Source: Alphaproteobacteria bacterium (GTDB lineage: Bacteria; Pseudomonadota; Alphaproteobacteria; CACIAM-22H2). From it: a stretch of 64,000 nucleotides of DNA. Below the pieces are notes generated by a model, which had not been told where the DNA came from, did not search any database, and was given only the letters and a program-made list of their open reading frames with translations. Within the stretch, counting starts at the first letter, position 1, and each line of letters begins with the position of its first letter. The stretch is from the NCBI GenBank assembly GCA_017308135.1, contig JAFKFM010000011.1, forward strand, positions 310,001 to 374,000, read 5' to 3'. This document shows positions 1 to 8,319 of the stretch, in pieces. The position numbers and the translations under genes were made by a program.

Positions 1-75
1 TTCTCGGTCGATCGCCTCGCCAAGCGCCAAGCGGCGGCGCTGAAGCACGCCAAAGTCCCCAAAGCGGTGGGGTAA
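1..75 (+). CDS. C-terminal end of an unidentified protein (partial)
   Basis: An open frame enters from the left edge and stops at TAA (73-75), giving 24 residues rich in Lys, Arg and Ala that end in KVPKAVG. The fragment is too short to assign to a family. It lies 71 bases upstream of the periplasmic binding-protein gene on the same strand, so it may be the last gene of an upstream unit. No clear terminator lies between them. Confidence 0.5.
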   Translation, partial: FSVDRLAKRQAAALKHAKVPKAVG

Positions 76-146
76 GTCTTGACGCCGCCGCGTGCGGCGC
101 GCTTCACTCCGGCCAATTCGACATTCCGTCCGGAGGAAGCCCCATC

Positions 147-1382
147 GTGACCACGACGACAAAACTCGGCCGCCGCGCCGTTCTCGCCGGCTCGGCCGCC
201 GGTGCCGCCCTGCTCGCAGCACCCGCCATCGTGCGCGCGCAAGCGCCGGTTATCCGTATCGGCATGCTGCTGCCGCGCTCGGGCTTCTTCGCCCAGGCCG
301 GGCAAAGCTGCCATCGCGGCGCGCTGGCCGCCCCGCGCGTGCTGTCCGATCTCGGCTATCGCGTCGAACTCGTGCATATCGACACCGAGTCGAACGCCGA
401 TATCGCCCGCACCCAAGCCGAACGCGCGATCAACGACGGCGTGCATTGCCTCGTCGGCGCGTTCGATTCCGGCCATACGCTCGCCATCGCCCAGGTCGCC
501 GAACAGCGCCAAGTGCCGCTGGTGATCAACATCGCCGCGGCGCCGCCGATCACCGAGCAGGGCTACAAATTCCTGGTGCGCAACTTCCAGACCGGCCCGC
601 AGCTCGTGACCAACGGCTTGCGCCTGATCGGCGAGACGATCACGGCCACGAAGATTTCGCCCAAGACGGCCGTGTTCCTGCACGCCAACGACACGTTCGG
701 CCAAGCCCAACGCGGCGCGATGGACGCGCTGTTCCCGCGCGCCAATCTGCCCTTCACGCTGGCTGAAAGCATCGCCTACGATCCGCGCGCGCAGGATCTG
801 TCGGTCGAAGTCACGCGCCTGCGCGCCTTGCGTCCCGACCTCGTGCTGGTCGTGACGCGCGCGTCGGATGCGGTGAAGCTGGTGCGCGACATGGTGCGCC
901 AACGTTTCGAGCCGATGGGCATCGTCTCGCCCGGCTCGCCCGGCATGTATGACGAGGAATTCTACCAAGCGCTCGGGCCGCTGGCGGATTTCCATATCTC
1001 CAATCTGCCCTGGGTCAATCCGCGCTCGGCGATGACCACGGCGCTGGAGACGGCCTTCCTCGCGGCGAATCCGGGCACGCGCTTCGCGGCCGACGCGTTC
1101 AACGCCGGCTTCACCTTCGAAGCGATCCTGATCGCGGCCGACGCGTTCAAGCGCGCGGGTACGACCAATGGCCCGCAGCTGATGGCGGCGATCAAGGCGA
1201 CCGACATCGCCGAACACGTGATGATCGGCGGCCCGATCAAGTTCGACGAGAAGGGTCAGAACCCGAATATCGGTTCGGCGGCCGTGCAAAATATCAAGCG
1301 CACGCCGACGGTGGTGCTGCCGGCCGATTCCTCGGCCGCCGCGCCGGTGTTGCCGATGCCGGGCTGGCAGGGCCGCACGTAA
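147..1382 (+). CDS. ABC transporter substrate-binding protein, branched-chain amino-acid type (LivK-like)
   Basis: Periplasmic receptor of the Peripla_BP_6/LivK family that would deliver its ligand to the permeases encoded just downstream. The GTG start at 147 is supported by GGAGGA (132-137). The N-terminus has a twin-arginine motif (R9-R10) followed by an Ala-rich hydrophobic stretch and a likely cut near residue 31, so export is probably by Tat. The mature part starts with the IRIGMLLPRSG strand typical of the fold. Length (411 residues) is normal. The ligand cannot be read from sequence; members bind branched-chain amino acids, amides, urea or aromatic acids. A terminator follows directly, which would let this gene be made in excess over the membrane parts. 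Confidence 0.88.
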   Translation: MTTTTKLGRRAVLAGSAAGAALLAAPAIVRAQAPVIRIGMLLPRSGFFAQAGQSCHRGALAAPRVLSDLGYRVELVHIDTESNADIARTQAERAINDGVHCLVGAFDSGHTLAIAQVAEQRQVPLVINIAAAPPITEQGYKFLVRNFQTGPQLVTNGLRLIGETITATKISPKTAVFLHANDTFGQAQRGAMDALFPRANLPFTLAESIAYDPRAQDLSVEVTRLRALRPDLVLVVTRASDAVKLVRDMVRQRFEPMGIVSPGSPGMYDEEFYQALGPLADFHISNLPWVNPRSAMTTALETAFLAANPGTRFAADAFNAGFTFEAILIAADAFKRAGTTNGPQLMAAIKATDIAEHVMIGGPIKFDEKGQNPNIGSAAVQNIKRTPTVVLPADSSAAAPVLPMPGWQGRT

Positions 1383-1416
1383 GCGCCCTTTCCAAGCCGC
1401 AGCGGTTTGGGTAAAG

Positions 1417-1456
1417 GAAACCCCCTTCGCCGATCCCGGCGGAGGGGTTTTTCTTT
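1417..1456 (+). terminator. Intrinsic terminator between binding protein and permease genes
   Basis: The arm AAACCCCCTTCGCCG (1418-1432) faces CGGCGGAGGGGTTT with a 3-4 base loop and one mismatch, followed by a T-rich tail (ttttctttgg). This is a convincing Rho-independent terminator inside the transporter operon. It probably acts as an attenuator or 3' stabiliser that sets the ratio of binding protein to permease. Confidence 0.8.
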
Positions 1457-1474
1457 GGTCCCAACCCACGCCCG

Positions 1475-2344
1475 ATGCCCCTCGATTTCTACGCCAATGT
1501 CGCCCTGCAAGGCCTATTGACCGGCTTGGTCTACGGGCTGATGGCGCTCGGCCTGTCGGTGATTTTCGGCGTGATCCGGCTGGTCAATTTCGCGCATGGC
1601 GAATTCGCGGTCGTGGCGATGTATCTCGCCTTCGTGTTCTTCGCCTGGGCGGGCATCGACCCGATGCTGTCGATGCTGCCGATCGCCGCGGGGTTCTTCG
1701 GCATCGGCTATCTTCTGCAACGCCATGCGATCGATCCGTTCGTCGGGCGGCCGGAACACGAGCAATTCATCCTGCTGGTCGGCCTCGCGATCGTCATGGT
1801 CAACGGCTTGCTGATGATCTTCGGCCCCGATCTGCGCCACGCGAATCTGTCCTACGCGTTCGACTCCTACGAGATCGGCGCGCTGCTGATCGACAAGGTG
1901 CGCGTCTATGCGGCGGCCGCGTCGCTGGTTGTGTCGGCGCTGCTCTTCGCGTTTTTCCGCTTCTCGCGCACGGGTACGGCGATCCGCGCTTGCGCCGATA
2001 ATCTGACCGGGGCCGCCGTCGTCGGGCTCGACGTCAAACATCTCTACGCGCTGACCTTCGGCATCGGCATGGCCTGCGTCGGCGCGGCCGGCGCGCTGAT
2101 GGTCGTGCTGGCGGATGCCACGCCGATGTTGGCGCCGGCGTTCACATTGTTGGCCTTCACCATCGTCATCGTCGGCGGCATGGGCTCGATGGCCGGTGCC
2201 TTGGTCGCGGGCATCGTCATCGGCGTGTCGGAAGCGTTCGCGAGCTTCCTGTTGGCGCCGTCGATGAAAAGCATGTTCTCCTTCGGCTTGCTCATCGCCG
2301 TGCTGCTGTTCCGCCCGCAAGGCCTGCTGGGGAAGCGCAAATGA
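1475..2344 (+). CDS. livH: Branched-chain amino-acid-type ABC permease, LivH subunit
   Basis: Inner-membrane permease of the LivH family (289 residues, normal length), one half of the translocation pore. The start MPLDFYANVALQGL leads into the conserved segment GLVYGLMALGLSVIFG and the LivH hallmark LVNFAHGEF near residues 45-53. About eight hydrophobic helices can be traced, ending with LLFRPQGLLGK, the usual LivH tail. It overlaps the next gene by ATGA (2341-2344). The substrate follows the binding protein and is not defined. Confidence 0.92.
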   Translation: MPLDFYANVALQGLLTGLVYGLMALGLSVIFGVIRLVNFAHGEFAVVAMYLAFVFFAWAGIDPMLSMLPIAAGFFGIGYLLQRHAIDPFVGRPEHEQFILLVGLAIVMVNGLLMIFGPDLRHANLSYAFDSYEIGALLIDKVRVYAAAASLVVSALLFAFFRFSRTGTAIRACADNLTGAAVVGLDVKHLYALTFGIGMACVGAAGALMVVLADATPMLAPAFTLLAFTIVIVGGMGSMAGALVAGIVIGVSEAFASFLLAPSMKSMFSFGLLIAVLLFRPQGLLGKRK

Positions 2345-3339
2345 AGGCGTTGGCGCGCATCTGGAACGCGACGAACCCGCGCGCACGCGCGGCCTTGGCG
2401 CTGTTCTTCGGCGCGTTGCTGGTGGCGCCCCTATTCGCCGACCGCTATTTGCTATCGGTGCTGATCCTGATCTTCTATTTCGCGTTCGTCGGCCAAGCCT
2501 GGAACGTGATGATGGGCTTCGCGGGCCAGCTCTCGCTGGGCCACGCGCTTTACGTTGGCGTCGGCGCCTATGTCTCGGCCGCACTCTGGGTGAAGTTCGG
2601 CATCGGCCCGTGGGCGGGCGTGCTCGCCGCGATTGCGGCCTGCGTGGCGCTGGGCCTCGTCATTGGGGCACTCGGCTTTCGCTTCGGCATCGAAGGCGTC
2701 TATTTCGCGATGCTGACCATCGCGATCGCCGAATTCGTGCGCATCGCCTTCGATCATATGGAATGGACGGGCAAGGCGGGCGGCTTCTTCCTGCCGGTGC
2801 GCGCCGATGCGGCGGGCGAGTGGTGGAATCTGCGTGGCGGACCGCTGCTGTTCTATTATGTGGGCTTGGCGTTGATGGCGGGCGCGTTCGTTTTGTGCGC
2901 CATGCTGCGCCGGTCGCGCATCGGCCATCAATGGCTGGCGATCCGCGAGGACGAACAGGCCGCGCGGGCGCTGGGCATCGACGTGTTCCGCGCCAAGCTG
3001 ATCGCGGTCGCGATCTCCTCGGCGATGACCGGCATCGGCGGCGTGTTCTACGCCTTCTATTACAACAACCTGTTCCCGGCGCAGGTCTTCGACATTTCGC
3101 GCTCGATCGAATTGATCCTCGGCCCCATCGTCGGCGGGCTCGGCACGCTGTTCGGGCCGATCCTGGGCGCCTTCATCCTCACACCGCTGGGCGAAGCTTT
3201 GATCGGCGCCACTGAGCGCTTGGGCGTGAACGTGCCGGGCGCCAAGGCCGTGTTCTACGGCGTGGCATTGATGGCGATCATCTACGCCGCGCCCTCGGGC
3301 GTGTGGCCGTGGCTCAAGAAGAAGCTGGGGCTCGCATGA
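2341..3339 (+). CDS. livM: Branched-chain amino-acid-type ABC permease, LivM subunit
   Basis: Second permease half (332 residues) with about nine membrane segments. Family marks visible are GFAGQLSLGHALYVGVGAY near residue 60 and the cytoplasmic coupling stretch with AIREDEQAARALGID near residues 200-215, which contacts the ATPases. The start is fixed by the ATGA overlap with livH, and its stop overlaps livG in the same way. It forms a heterodimer with LivH. Confidence 0.92.
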   Translation: MKALARIWNATNPRARAALALFFGALLVAPLFADRYLLSVLILIFYFAFVGQAWNVMMGFAGQLSLGHALYVGVGAYVSAALWVKFGIGPWAGVLAAIAACVALGLVIGALGFRFGIEGVYFAMLTIAIAEFVRIAFDHMEWTGKAGGFFLPVRADAAGEWWNLRGGPLLFYYVGLALMAGAFVLCAMLRRSRIGHQWLAIREDEQAARALGIDVFRAKLIAVAISSAMTGIGGVFYAFYYNNLFPAQVFDISRSIELILGPIVGGLGTLFGPILGAFILTPLGEALIGATERLGVNVPGAKAVFYGVALMAIIYAAPSGVWPWLKKKLGLA

Positions 3340-4067
3340 CGCAGCCCATCCTCAGCGTGAAGGGCGTCACCCAGCGCTTTCGCGGCCTCGTCGCCGTCGA
3401 TGACGTGTCGTTCGACGTCGCCAAGGGCCAGATCTACGCGGTGATCGGCCCGAACGGGGCCGGCAAGACCACGTTGTTCAACCTGATCGCCGGCGTCTAC
3501 ACGCCCGCTGCCGGCACGATCGAGTTCGAGGGTGCACGGATCGACGGCCTGGCGCCGGAGAGGATCTGTACACGCGGGATCGCGCGCACCTTCCAGATCG
3601 TGCGGCCGTTCCCGGGTTTGACCACGCTGGAAAACGCGACGATCGGCGCTTTGCTGCGCGATGCCGATCCCGACGCCGCCACCGGACACGCGGGCGAAAT
3701 CCTGCGGCGCCTGGATCTATGGGACAAGCGCGACGCGCGCGCGGGCGCCTTGACGCTGCCCGACCGCAAGCGGCTGGAAGTCGCGCGCGCCTTGGCGACG
3801 AAGCCCAAATTGCTGCTGCTCGACGAGGTGATGGCGGGCTTGCGCCCGACCGAGACCGACCGCCTCGTTGCGATCTTCCGCGAGCTGGCGCGCGAAACCG
3901 GCGTGACGATCCTGCTGATCGAACATGTCATGCGCGCGGTGATGGCGCTCGCCGAACGCATCCTCGTGCTGCATCACGGCGCCAAGCTGGTCGAGGGTGC
4001 GCCTGCCGACATCGTGCGCGATAAGCGCGTGCTCGATTCCTATCTGGGCGCGGAGGCGTTGGGCTGA
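3336..4067 (+). CDS. livG: Branched-chain amino-acid-type ABC ATPase, LivG subunit
   Basis: Cytoplasmic ATPase of 243 residues. The start at ATG 3336 overlaps the livM stop; an upstream GTG at 3303 in the same frame would only add livM-overlapping residues. Walker A is GPNGAGKTT at 38-46 and Walker B ends in DE (163-164). The ABC signature is unusual: LTLPDRKRLE (139-148) replaces the LSxGxxRxLE seen in many LivG proteins, and DEVMAGL replaces DEPxAGL. A lineage with this variant is known to me in the family, so it is likely functional, with LivF supplying a canonical signature. Confidence 0.9.
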   Translation: MTQPILSVKGVTQRFRGLVAVDDVSFDVAKGQIYAVIGPNGAGKTTLFNLIAGVYTPAAGTIEFEGARIDGLAPERICTRGIARTFQIVRPFPGLTTLENATIGALLRDADPDAATGHAGEILRRLDLWDKRDARAGALTLPDRKRLEVARALATKPKLLLLDEVMAGLRPTETDRLVAIFRELARETGVTILLIEHVMRAVMALAERILVLHHGAKLVEGAPADIVRDKRVLDSYLGAEALG

Positions 4068-4771
4068 TGCTGTCCGTCCGCGACCTCGACGTGTTCCATG
4101 GCGACGCGCAAGCGCTGGACGGCGTGTCGCTGGACGTGGCGCAAGGCGGCATCGTCGCCATCGTCGGCGCCAATGGCGCGGGCAAGACATCGCTAATCCG
4201 CACCATCGCGGGCATGTTCACCCCGCGCAAAGGGGTCATCGAATTCAAGGGCGAGAATATCGCCGGCTGGCCCAGCCATCGCGTCTGCGATCTCGGGATC
4301 GGCCAGGTCGCCGAAGGCCGCCAAGTGTTTCCGAGCTTGAGCGTGCGCGAGAATCTCGAAATGGGCGCGATGCTGCCGCGCGCCAAGGCGCATCGCGCGC
4401 GCAATCTCGAACATGGCCTGGCGATGTTCCCGAAATTGAAGGAACGCTACGGCCAAGCGGCGGGCACGTTGTCGGGCGGCGAGCAGCAAATGCTGGCGAT
4501 CGCGCGCTGCCTGATGGGCAATCCCGAGCTCGTGATGTTCGACGAGCCGTCGCTGGGCCTGTCGCCGACGGTGACGCAGGATGTGCTGCGCGTGATCCGC
4601 GATCTCGCCGCCGGCGGTTTGACCTGCGTGCTGGTCGAGCAGAACGTCGCGGTGTCGCTGAAACTCGCGCACCACGCCTATGTGCTGGAAAACGGCCGCA
4701 TCGTGCTGTCGGGCACGGGCCAAGAATTGCTCGCCGACGACCGCGTGCGCAAAGCCTATCTCGGGCTTTAA
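4067..4771 (+). CDS. livF: Branched-chain amino-acid-type ABC ATPase, LivF subunit
   Basis: Second ATPase of the importer (234 residues), with Walker A GANGAGKTS (34-42), a canonical signature LSGGEQQ (135-141) and Walker B FDEPSLGLSP (158-167). ATG 4067 overlaps the livG stop TGA by one base, so the two are translationally coupled. It ends the Liv operon: its stop overlaps by 4 bases the stop of the convergent oxygenase gene, and I saw no terminator there. Confidence 0.93.
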   Translation: MLSVRDLDVFHGDAQALDGVSLDVAQGGIVAIVGANGAGKTSLIRTIAGMFTPRKGVIEFKGENIAGWPSHRVCDLGIGQVAEGRQVFPSLSVRENLEMGAMLPRAKAHRARNLEHGLAMFPKLKERYGQAAGTLSGGEQQMLAIARCLMGNPELVMFDEPSLGLSPTVTQDVLRVIRDLAAGGLTCVLVEQNVAVSLKLAHHAYVLENGRIVLSGTGQELLADDRVRKAYLGL

Positions 4772-5754
4772 CGCGTCTCCAGTTCCGCCGGCATCGAGCG
4801 GTCGAGCTTCGACAGAATGTATTGCCGCGCGTTCACCGGCCCGTATTTCGCCGGGTTCGCCGCCGATTGGCAGGTCGGCAGGCATTCGATCAACGCGTCG
4901 TCGTTGGGCCCCGAGAAGAACACCAGCGACAGACGTCGCGTGGCGATCGCGCCGTCGCGTGGCGGATTGACCACGCGATGCAAGGTCGAGCGCCAGCGAT
5001 CGTTGGTCCAGCGCGCGATCAGATCGCCGATATTGATCGTGAAGGCGCCGGGGTGCGGCAACACGTCGATCCATTGCCCGTCGAGTTCGACCTGCAAACC
5101 GCCGGGGGCGGAATCCTGGCGCAAGATCGTGAACCCGCCATAGTCGGAATGCGCGCCGTAGCGCAATTGGCCGGGTTCGGGCGCGTCCTTTTGCTCCGGG
5201 TAGTACGCGAGTCGCAGGACGCCTTTGCGCTTGTCGATATAGGGCGCGAAGAAATCTTCGGGCAGATCGAGGGCGAGGGCTGAGAGGCGCATGAGATCGC
5301 CGGATAGATTGCGCACCGCGACGAAATAATCGCGCAGCGCCGCCGCCAATTCGGGCGGCTTCGCGGGGATCAAATTGCCGGTAGCCGCGCTTGTCCCGGG
5401 CCGCAAATCCGGCGGTTCCATGTGCATTGCGTAGAAAACCAGCGCTTCGACCAGATCGGGCGGCCGGTCGTCGCCCCTTGTCAGCGCCACGCTTTCCACG
5501 CCCGCCGGCACATAGCCGCGATTCTTGACCCGGTCGGGCAGGGCGCTGCGCATTTTTTCGTCGAGCGGCAGATCGAAGAACCGGTTGGCGAGTTCATAGG
5601 CGCGCGCGGTGACGGCCGTATCCACGCCATGGCCGACGATGGTCGCGAAGCCAAACCGCTCGAATGTATGCCCGAATTGGCGCGCGAGATCGCGGCGCGA
5701 CGTGCCGTCGCCGCCGCCGAGCGCGCTCATATCGATGACGGGGATCGCTGGCAT
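4768..5754 (-). CDS. 2-oxoglutarate/Fe(II)-dependent oxygenase, isopenicillin N synthase family
   Basis: Soluble non-heme iron enzyme of 328 residues with a DIOX_N-like N-terminus (PAIPVIDMSAL) and a C-terminal 2OG-FeII_Oxy domain. The iron facial triad is visible as HSD in YGAHSDYGG (His near 201, Asp near 203) and the distal His in TLHRVVNPP (near 259), followed by RRLSLVFF, whose Arg-x-Ser binds 2-oxoglutarate. The start at MPAIPV matches the family; upstream in-frame Met codons would add an implausible Arg-rich leader. It is convergent to livF and divergent from the next gene. Substrate unknown; relatives act on small metabolites and xenobiotics. Confidence 0.85.
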   Translation of the reverse strand: MPAIPVIDMSALGGGDGTSRRDLARQFGHTFERFGFATIVGHGVDTAVTARAYELANRFFDLPLDEKMRSALPDRVKNRGYVPAGVESVALTRGDDRPPDLVEALVFYAMHMEPPDLRPGTSAATGNLIPAKPPELAAALRDYFVAVRNLSGDLMRLSALALDLPEDFFAPYIDKRKGVLRLAYYPEQKDAPEPGQLRYGAHSDYGGFTILRQDSAPGGLQVELDGQWIDVLPHPGAFTINIGDLIARWTNDRWRSTLHRVVNPPRDGAIATRRLSLVFFSGPNDDALIECLPTCQSAANPAKYGPVNARQYILSKLDRSMPAELETR

Positions 5755-5838
5755 GGGCGTTGCTGTTCCTCCGGGAAAGGCGAGGAAAGCGGCAGCAAGC
5801 CGCGTGCCATCGCCGCTTAAACGAAAGGAACGGGTGCG

Positions 5839-6831
5839 ATGGCGTGGAAGATTTCCCGATTGGCCGGTGGATTGGTTGCGGCGATTGTCGCGGTTTCGGC
5901 TGCGCAGGCGCAAACACGCGATAAGGTCGTCTTCGGCCTGTCATGGTTGCCGCAGGCCGAGCATTGCGGCTTCTTCCAGGCCCAAGCGACGGGGATCTAC
6001 GCCGCCGCCGGGCTCGACGTCGAACTCGTCCAAGGCGGGCCGGGCGTCAATGTCGCGCAGCTCGTCGCGGCGGGCCGTTATCACTACGCGATGGGTTCGG
6101 CGCTAACGACGCTCAATATGCGCGTCAACAACGTGCCGGGTGTCACCATCGCGTCGATGTTCCAGAAAAGCCCGCAGACTTTGGTGGCGCACCCCGATCA
6201 AGGAATCACGAAGCTCGAAGACCTCAAAACCCGGCGCGTCGCCGTCGCCAATTTCTCGCGTACGACGTTCTGGGCGTGGCTGAAGGCCGCGCATGGTTTC
6301 GAGGATTCGCAATTGCGCCCTTATGTCTACAACCCGTCGACCTTCGTGGCGGACCCAAGCTCGGTGCAGCAAGGCTTCGTCACCGAAGACGCGTTTTTCC
6401 TGGGCCAGGCCTTGGGCAAGCCGCCGGTCACGCTGCTGCTCGCCGATTACGGCTATCCCGATTACCAGACGACGATCTTCGGCGTGGAATCGGAAATCGC
6501 CGCGCGTCCGCAAGTGGCGCAGCGTTTCGTCGACGCGACGATCAAAGGCTACGCGAGCTGCATGACCGGCGATCCCAAGCCCGCCTTCGAAGCGATCAAG
6601 GGCGCGATGGCCGAACAATCGCTGGAGCTGTCGGCTTTCAAGGTCGCGCAGATGAAGAAATACGAACTCGTCACCGGCGGCGACGCGGCGACGCTGGGCA
6701 TCGGCGCGATGACCGACGAACGCTGGAAGCGCATCTTCGACGTGATGTCCGACGCGGGTGTCTACGCCAAGGATTTGAACTGGCGCGCGGCGTACCGGCT
6801 CGACTTCGTCAACAAGAAGGTCGCGCAGTAG
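5839..6831 (+). CDS. Orphan ABC substrate-binding protein, NMT1/THI5-like
   Basis: Periplasmic receptor of 330 residues with a Sec signal peptide ending at AQA (22-24). The mature part opens with VVFGLSWLPQAEHCGFFQA, then a GIYAAAGLDVELVQGG segment typical of the THI5/SsuA fold that binds thiamine pyrimidines, sulfonates, nitrate or riboflavin-like ligands. No permease or ATPase gene adjoins it, so partner subunits must be elsewhere. The stop lies only 3 bases from the stop of the convergent MocR gene. The exact ligand cannot be told from the sequence. Confidence 0.83.
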   Translation: MAWKISRLAGGLVAAIVAVSAAQAQTRDKVVFGLSWLPQAEHCGFFQAQATGIYAAAGLDVELVQGGPGVNVAQLVAAGRYHYAMGSALTTLNMRVNNVPGVTIASMFQKSPQTLVAHPDQGITKLEDLKTRRVAVANFSRTTFWAWLKAAHGFEDSQLRPYVYNPSTFVADPSSVQQGFVTEDAFFLGQALGKPPVTLLLADYGYPDYQTTIFGVESEIAARPQVAQRFVDATIKGYASCMTGDPKPAFEAIKGAMAEQSLELSAFKVAQMKKYELVTGGDAATLGIGAMTDERWKRIFDVMSDAGVYAKDLNWRAAYRLDFVNKKVAQ

Positions 6832-6834
6832 CCC

Positions 6835-8223
6835 TTAGACCATGGGCAGCGCGCCCTCGGGCGAATCCTGCAGGATTTCGGCGAGGGTGGAGAGGGCGCG
6901 CTCCAAATCGGAATCGTGATCGGGCTGGGTCAGCGCGATGCGCACGGCATGCGGCACGGGGGCGCGGCCCACGGCGAAGGCGTTGGCGGGGGCGACACCC
7001 ACGCCGCGCCGGCGCGCGGTTTCGGTGAATTCCTCGCGTCGCCACGGCTCGGGCATTTTCAGCCAGATATGGAAGGCGCGCGGATGGCTGCGGAATTCGT
7101 AGCCGTGCAGGATCTGCGCGGCGAGTTTCTGGCGCCGTTCGGCGAGCTCGGTTTGATACGCCGCCGCTTTGTCGGCATCGCCCGAGCGGATCAGGCGCGT
7201 CGCGATCTCCGCGACCATCGGCGTGGTCATGAACGTGGCCGCACGGATCGCCGCCGTCGCGCGCTGGATGATCGCATCGGAGCCGTGGAGGTAGCCTAAG
7301 CGCAAACCGGGGGCGACCGTTTTCGACAGGCTGGTCAGAAACACCGTGATGTCGGGGGCGAGTACGGCCAAGGGCGTCGAGGCGGGATCGAAGCTGCCAT
7401 AGATGTCGTCTTCGATGATCGTCACGCCATGGCGGCGGCAAATTTCGACGATCGCTTTGCGCCGTTCCAGCGGCATGATCGTCGTGGTCGGGTTTTGGAA
7501 GGTCGGCAGCGCGTAAAGCGCCTTGGGCGCGTGCTGGCGGCACGCGGCTTCCAGCGCGTCGGGCAATAGCCCGTCATCGTCCATCTCGATGCCGATGGGG
7601 CGCACGCCCAAAAGATTCGCGATCGATTTGATGCCGTAGAAGGTCAACGCTTCGACCAGCACCACGTCGCCCGGGCGGCACAACGCGGCGATCGCCAGCA
7701 TCATCGCGTTTTGGGCGCCCGAGGTGACGGCGACGCGCGCCGGATCGGCGTTGACGCCCCGCCGGCGCAACCATTCGGCCCCCGCCTCGCGGTGCGCGGG
7801 CAGGCCTTGGTTCGACGTGTAGCCGAGCAGCGGCTGGATATCACCTTGCGCGATGTCGGCGAGGTGCTTCGCGACCATCGCGGCGGCGGGGCCCGAAGCG
7901 CTGGGCAGATTGCGCGAGAGATCGACGTAATCGTCGGTCGTCGGCGGCGTGGGCATCAAGGGCGGCGGCGCGTCGCCCAAGCGGTCGCGAATATAAGTGC
8001 CGCGCCCGACTTCGCCGGCGATCAGGCCGCGCCGTTCGGCCTCGGCATAGGCGCGGGTGATCGTGCCGACGGTGAGGTGCAGTTTCCACGCGAGATCGCG
8101 ATGGGTGGGCAGGCGATCGCCCGGCTTCAGCCGCCCCGCCGAGATATCGGCGGCAAGGGAATCGGCGATCGCGATATAGCGCGGGCCGGGGCGGGTTTCG
8201 ATCTCGGGCTGCCAAGTTGTCAT
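6835..8223 (-). CDS. MocR-family regulator (GntR-type HTH fused to aminotransferase-like domain)
   Basis: Fusion protein of 462 residues. Residues about 15-85 form a GntR winged helix (DRLPTHRDLAWKLHLTVGTI, then AYAEAERRGLI). The rest is a fold-type I aminotransferase-like domain with the PLP lysine in LTSLSKTVAPGLRLGY. MocR proteins use PLP as an effector to sense amino or aldehyde compounds. ATG 8223 is preferred over an upstream in-frame ATG at 8283, which would put the start inside the shared promoter region. It is divergent from a DUF1127 gene, the same arrangement as E. coli yjiR/yjiS, and is the likely regulator of the run from 8320. Confidence 0.9.
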   Translation of the reverse strand: MTTWQPEIETRPGPRYIAIADSLAADISAGRLKPGDRLPTHRDLAWKLHLTVGTITRAYAEAERRGLIAGEVGRGTYIRDRLGDAPPPLMPTPPTTDDYVDLSRNLPSASGPAAAMVAKHLADIAQGDIQPLLGYTSNQGLPAHREAGAEWLRRRGVNADPARVAVTSGAQNAMMLAIAALCRPGDVVLVEALTFYGIKSIANLLGVRPIGIEMDDDGLLPDALEAACRQHAPKALYALPTFQNPTTTIMPLERRKAIVEICRRHGVTIIEDDIYGSFDPASTPLAVLAPDITVFLTSLSKTVAPGLRLGYLHGSDAIIQRATAAIRAATFMTTPMVAEIATRLIRSGDADKAAAYQTELAERRQKLAAQILHGYEFRSHPRAFHIWLKMPEPWRREEFTETARRRGVGVAPANAFAVGRAPVPHAVRIALTQPDHDSDLERALSTLAEILQDSPEGALPMV

Positions 8224-8319
8224 AGAGACAATGTAATTATTGACCCCGTATTGTGTCAATGAGATCGTGACAAAGCGAGACATTCATTCGGGATGTTTTG
8301 CGGACAAATGGAGGATTGC
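8224..8319. promoter_or_regulatory. Divergent promoter region with repeated ATTG/CAAT half-sites
   Basis: This AT-rich 96-base stretch sits between the MocR gene and the DUF1127 operon. It contains ATTGAC (8239-8244) facing GTCAAT (8255-8260) with a 10-base spacer, and the overlapping symmetric ATTGtgtCAAT (8250-8260). A further ACAAT (8228-8232) and GACAA (8269-8273) flank them. The cluster fits an operator bound by the adjacent MocR protein, an inference from position. The Shine-Dalgarno GGAGG (8310-8314) for the next gene lies at its right end. Confidence 0.55.

Noticed and set aside
83-99. CGCCGC-gt-GCGGCG inverted repeat as a terminator of the first, partial gene.
   Set aside because: The loop is only two bases and there is no T-run; chance symmetry in GC-rich DNA is likely.
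8293-8319. Earlier starts (8293 or 8308) for the DUF1127 protein.
   Set aside because: Neither has a ribosome site at a normal distance, while GGAGG lies 5 bases before 8320.
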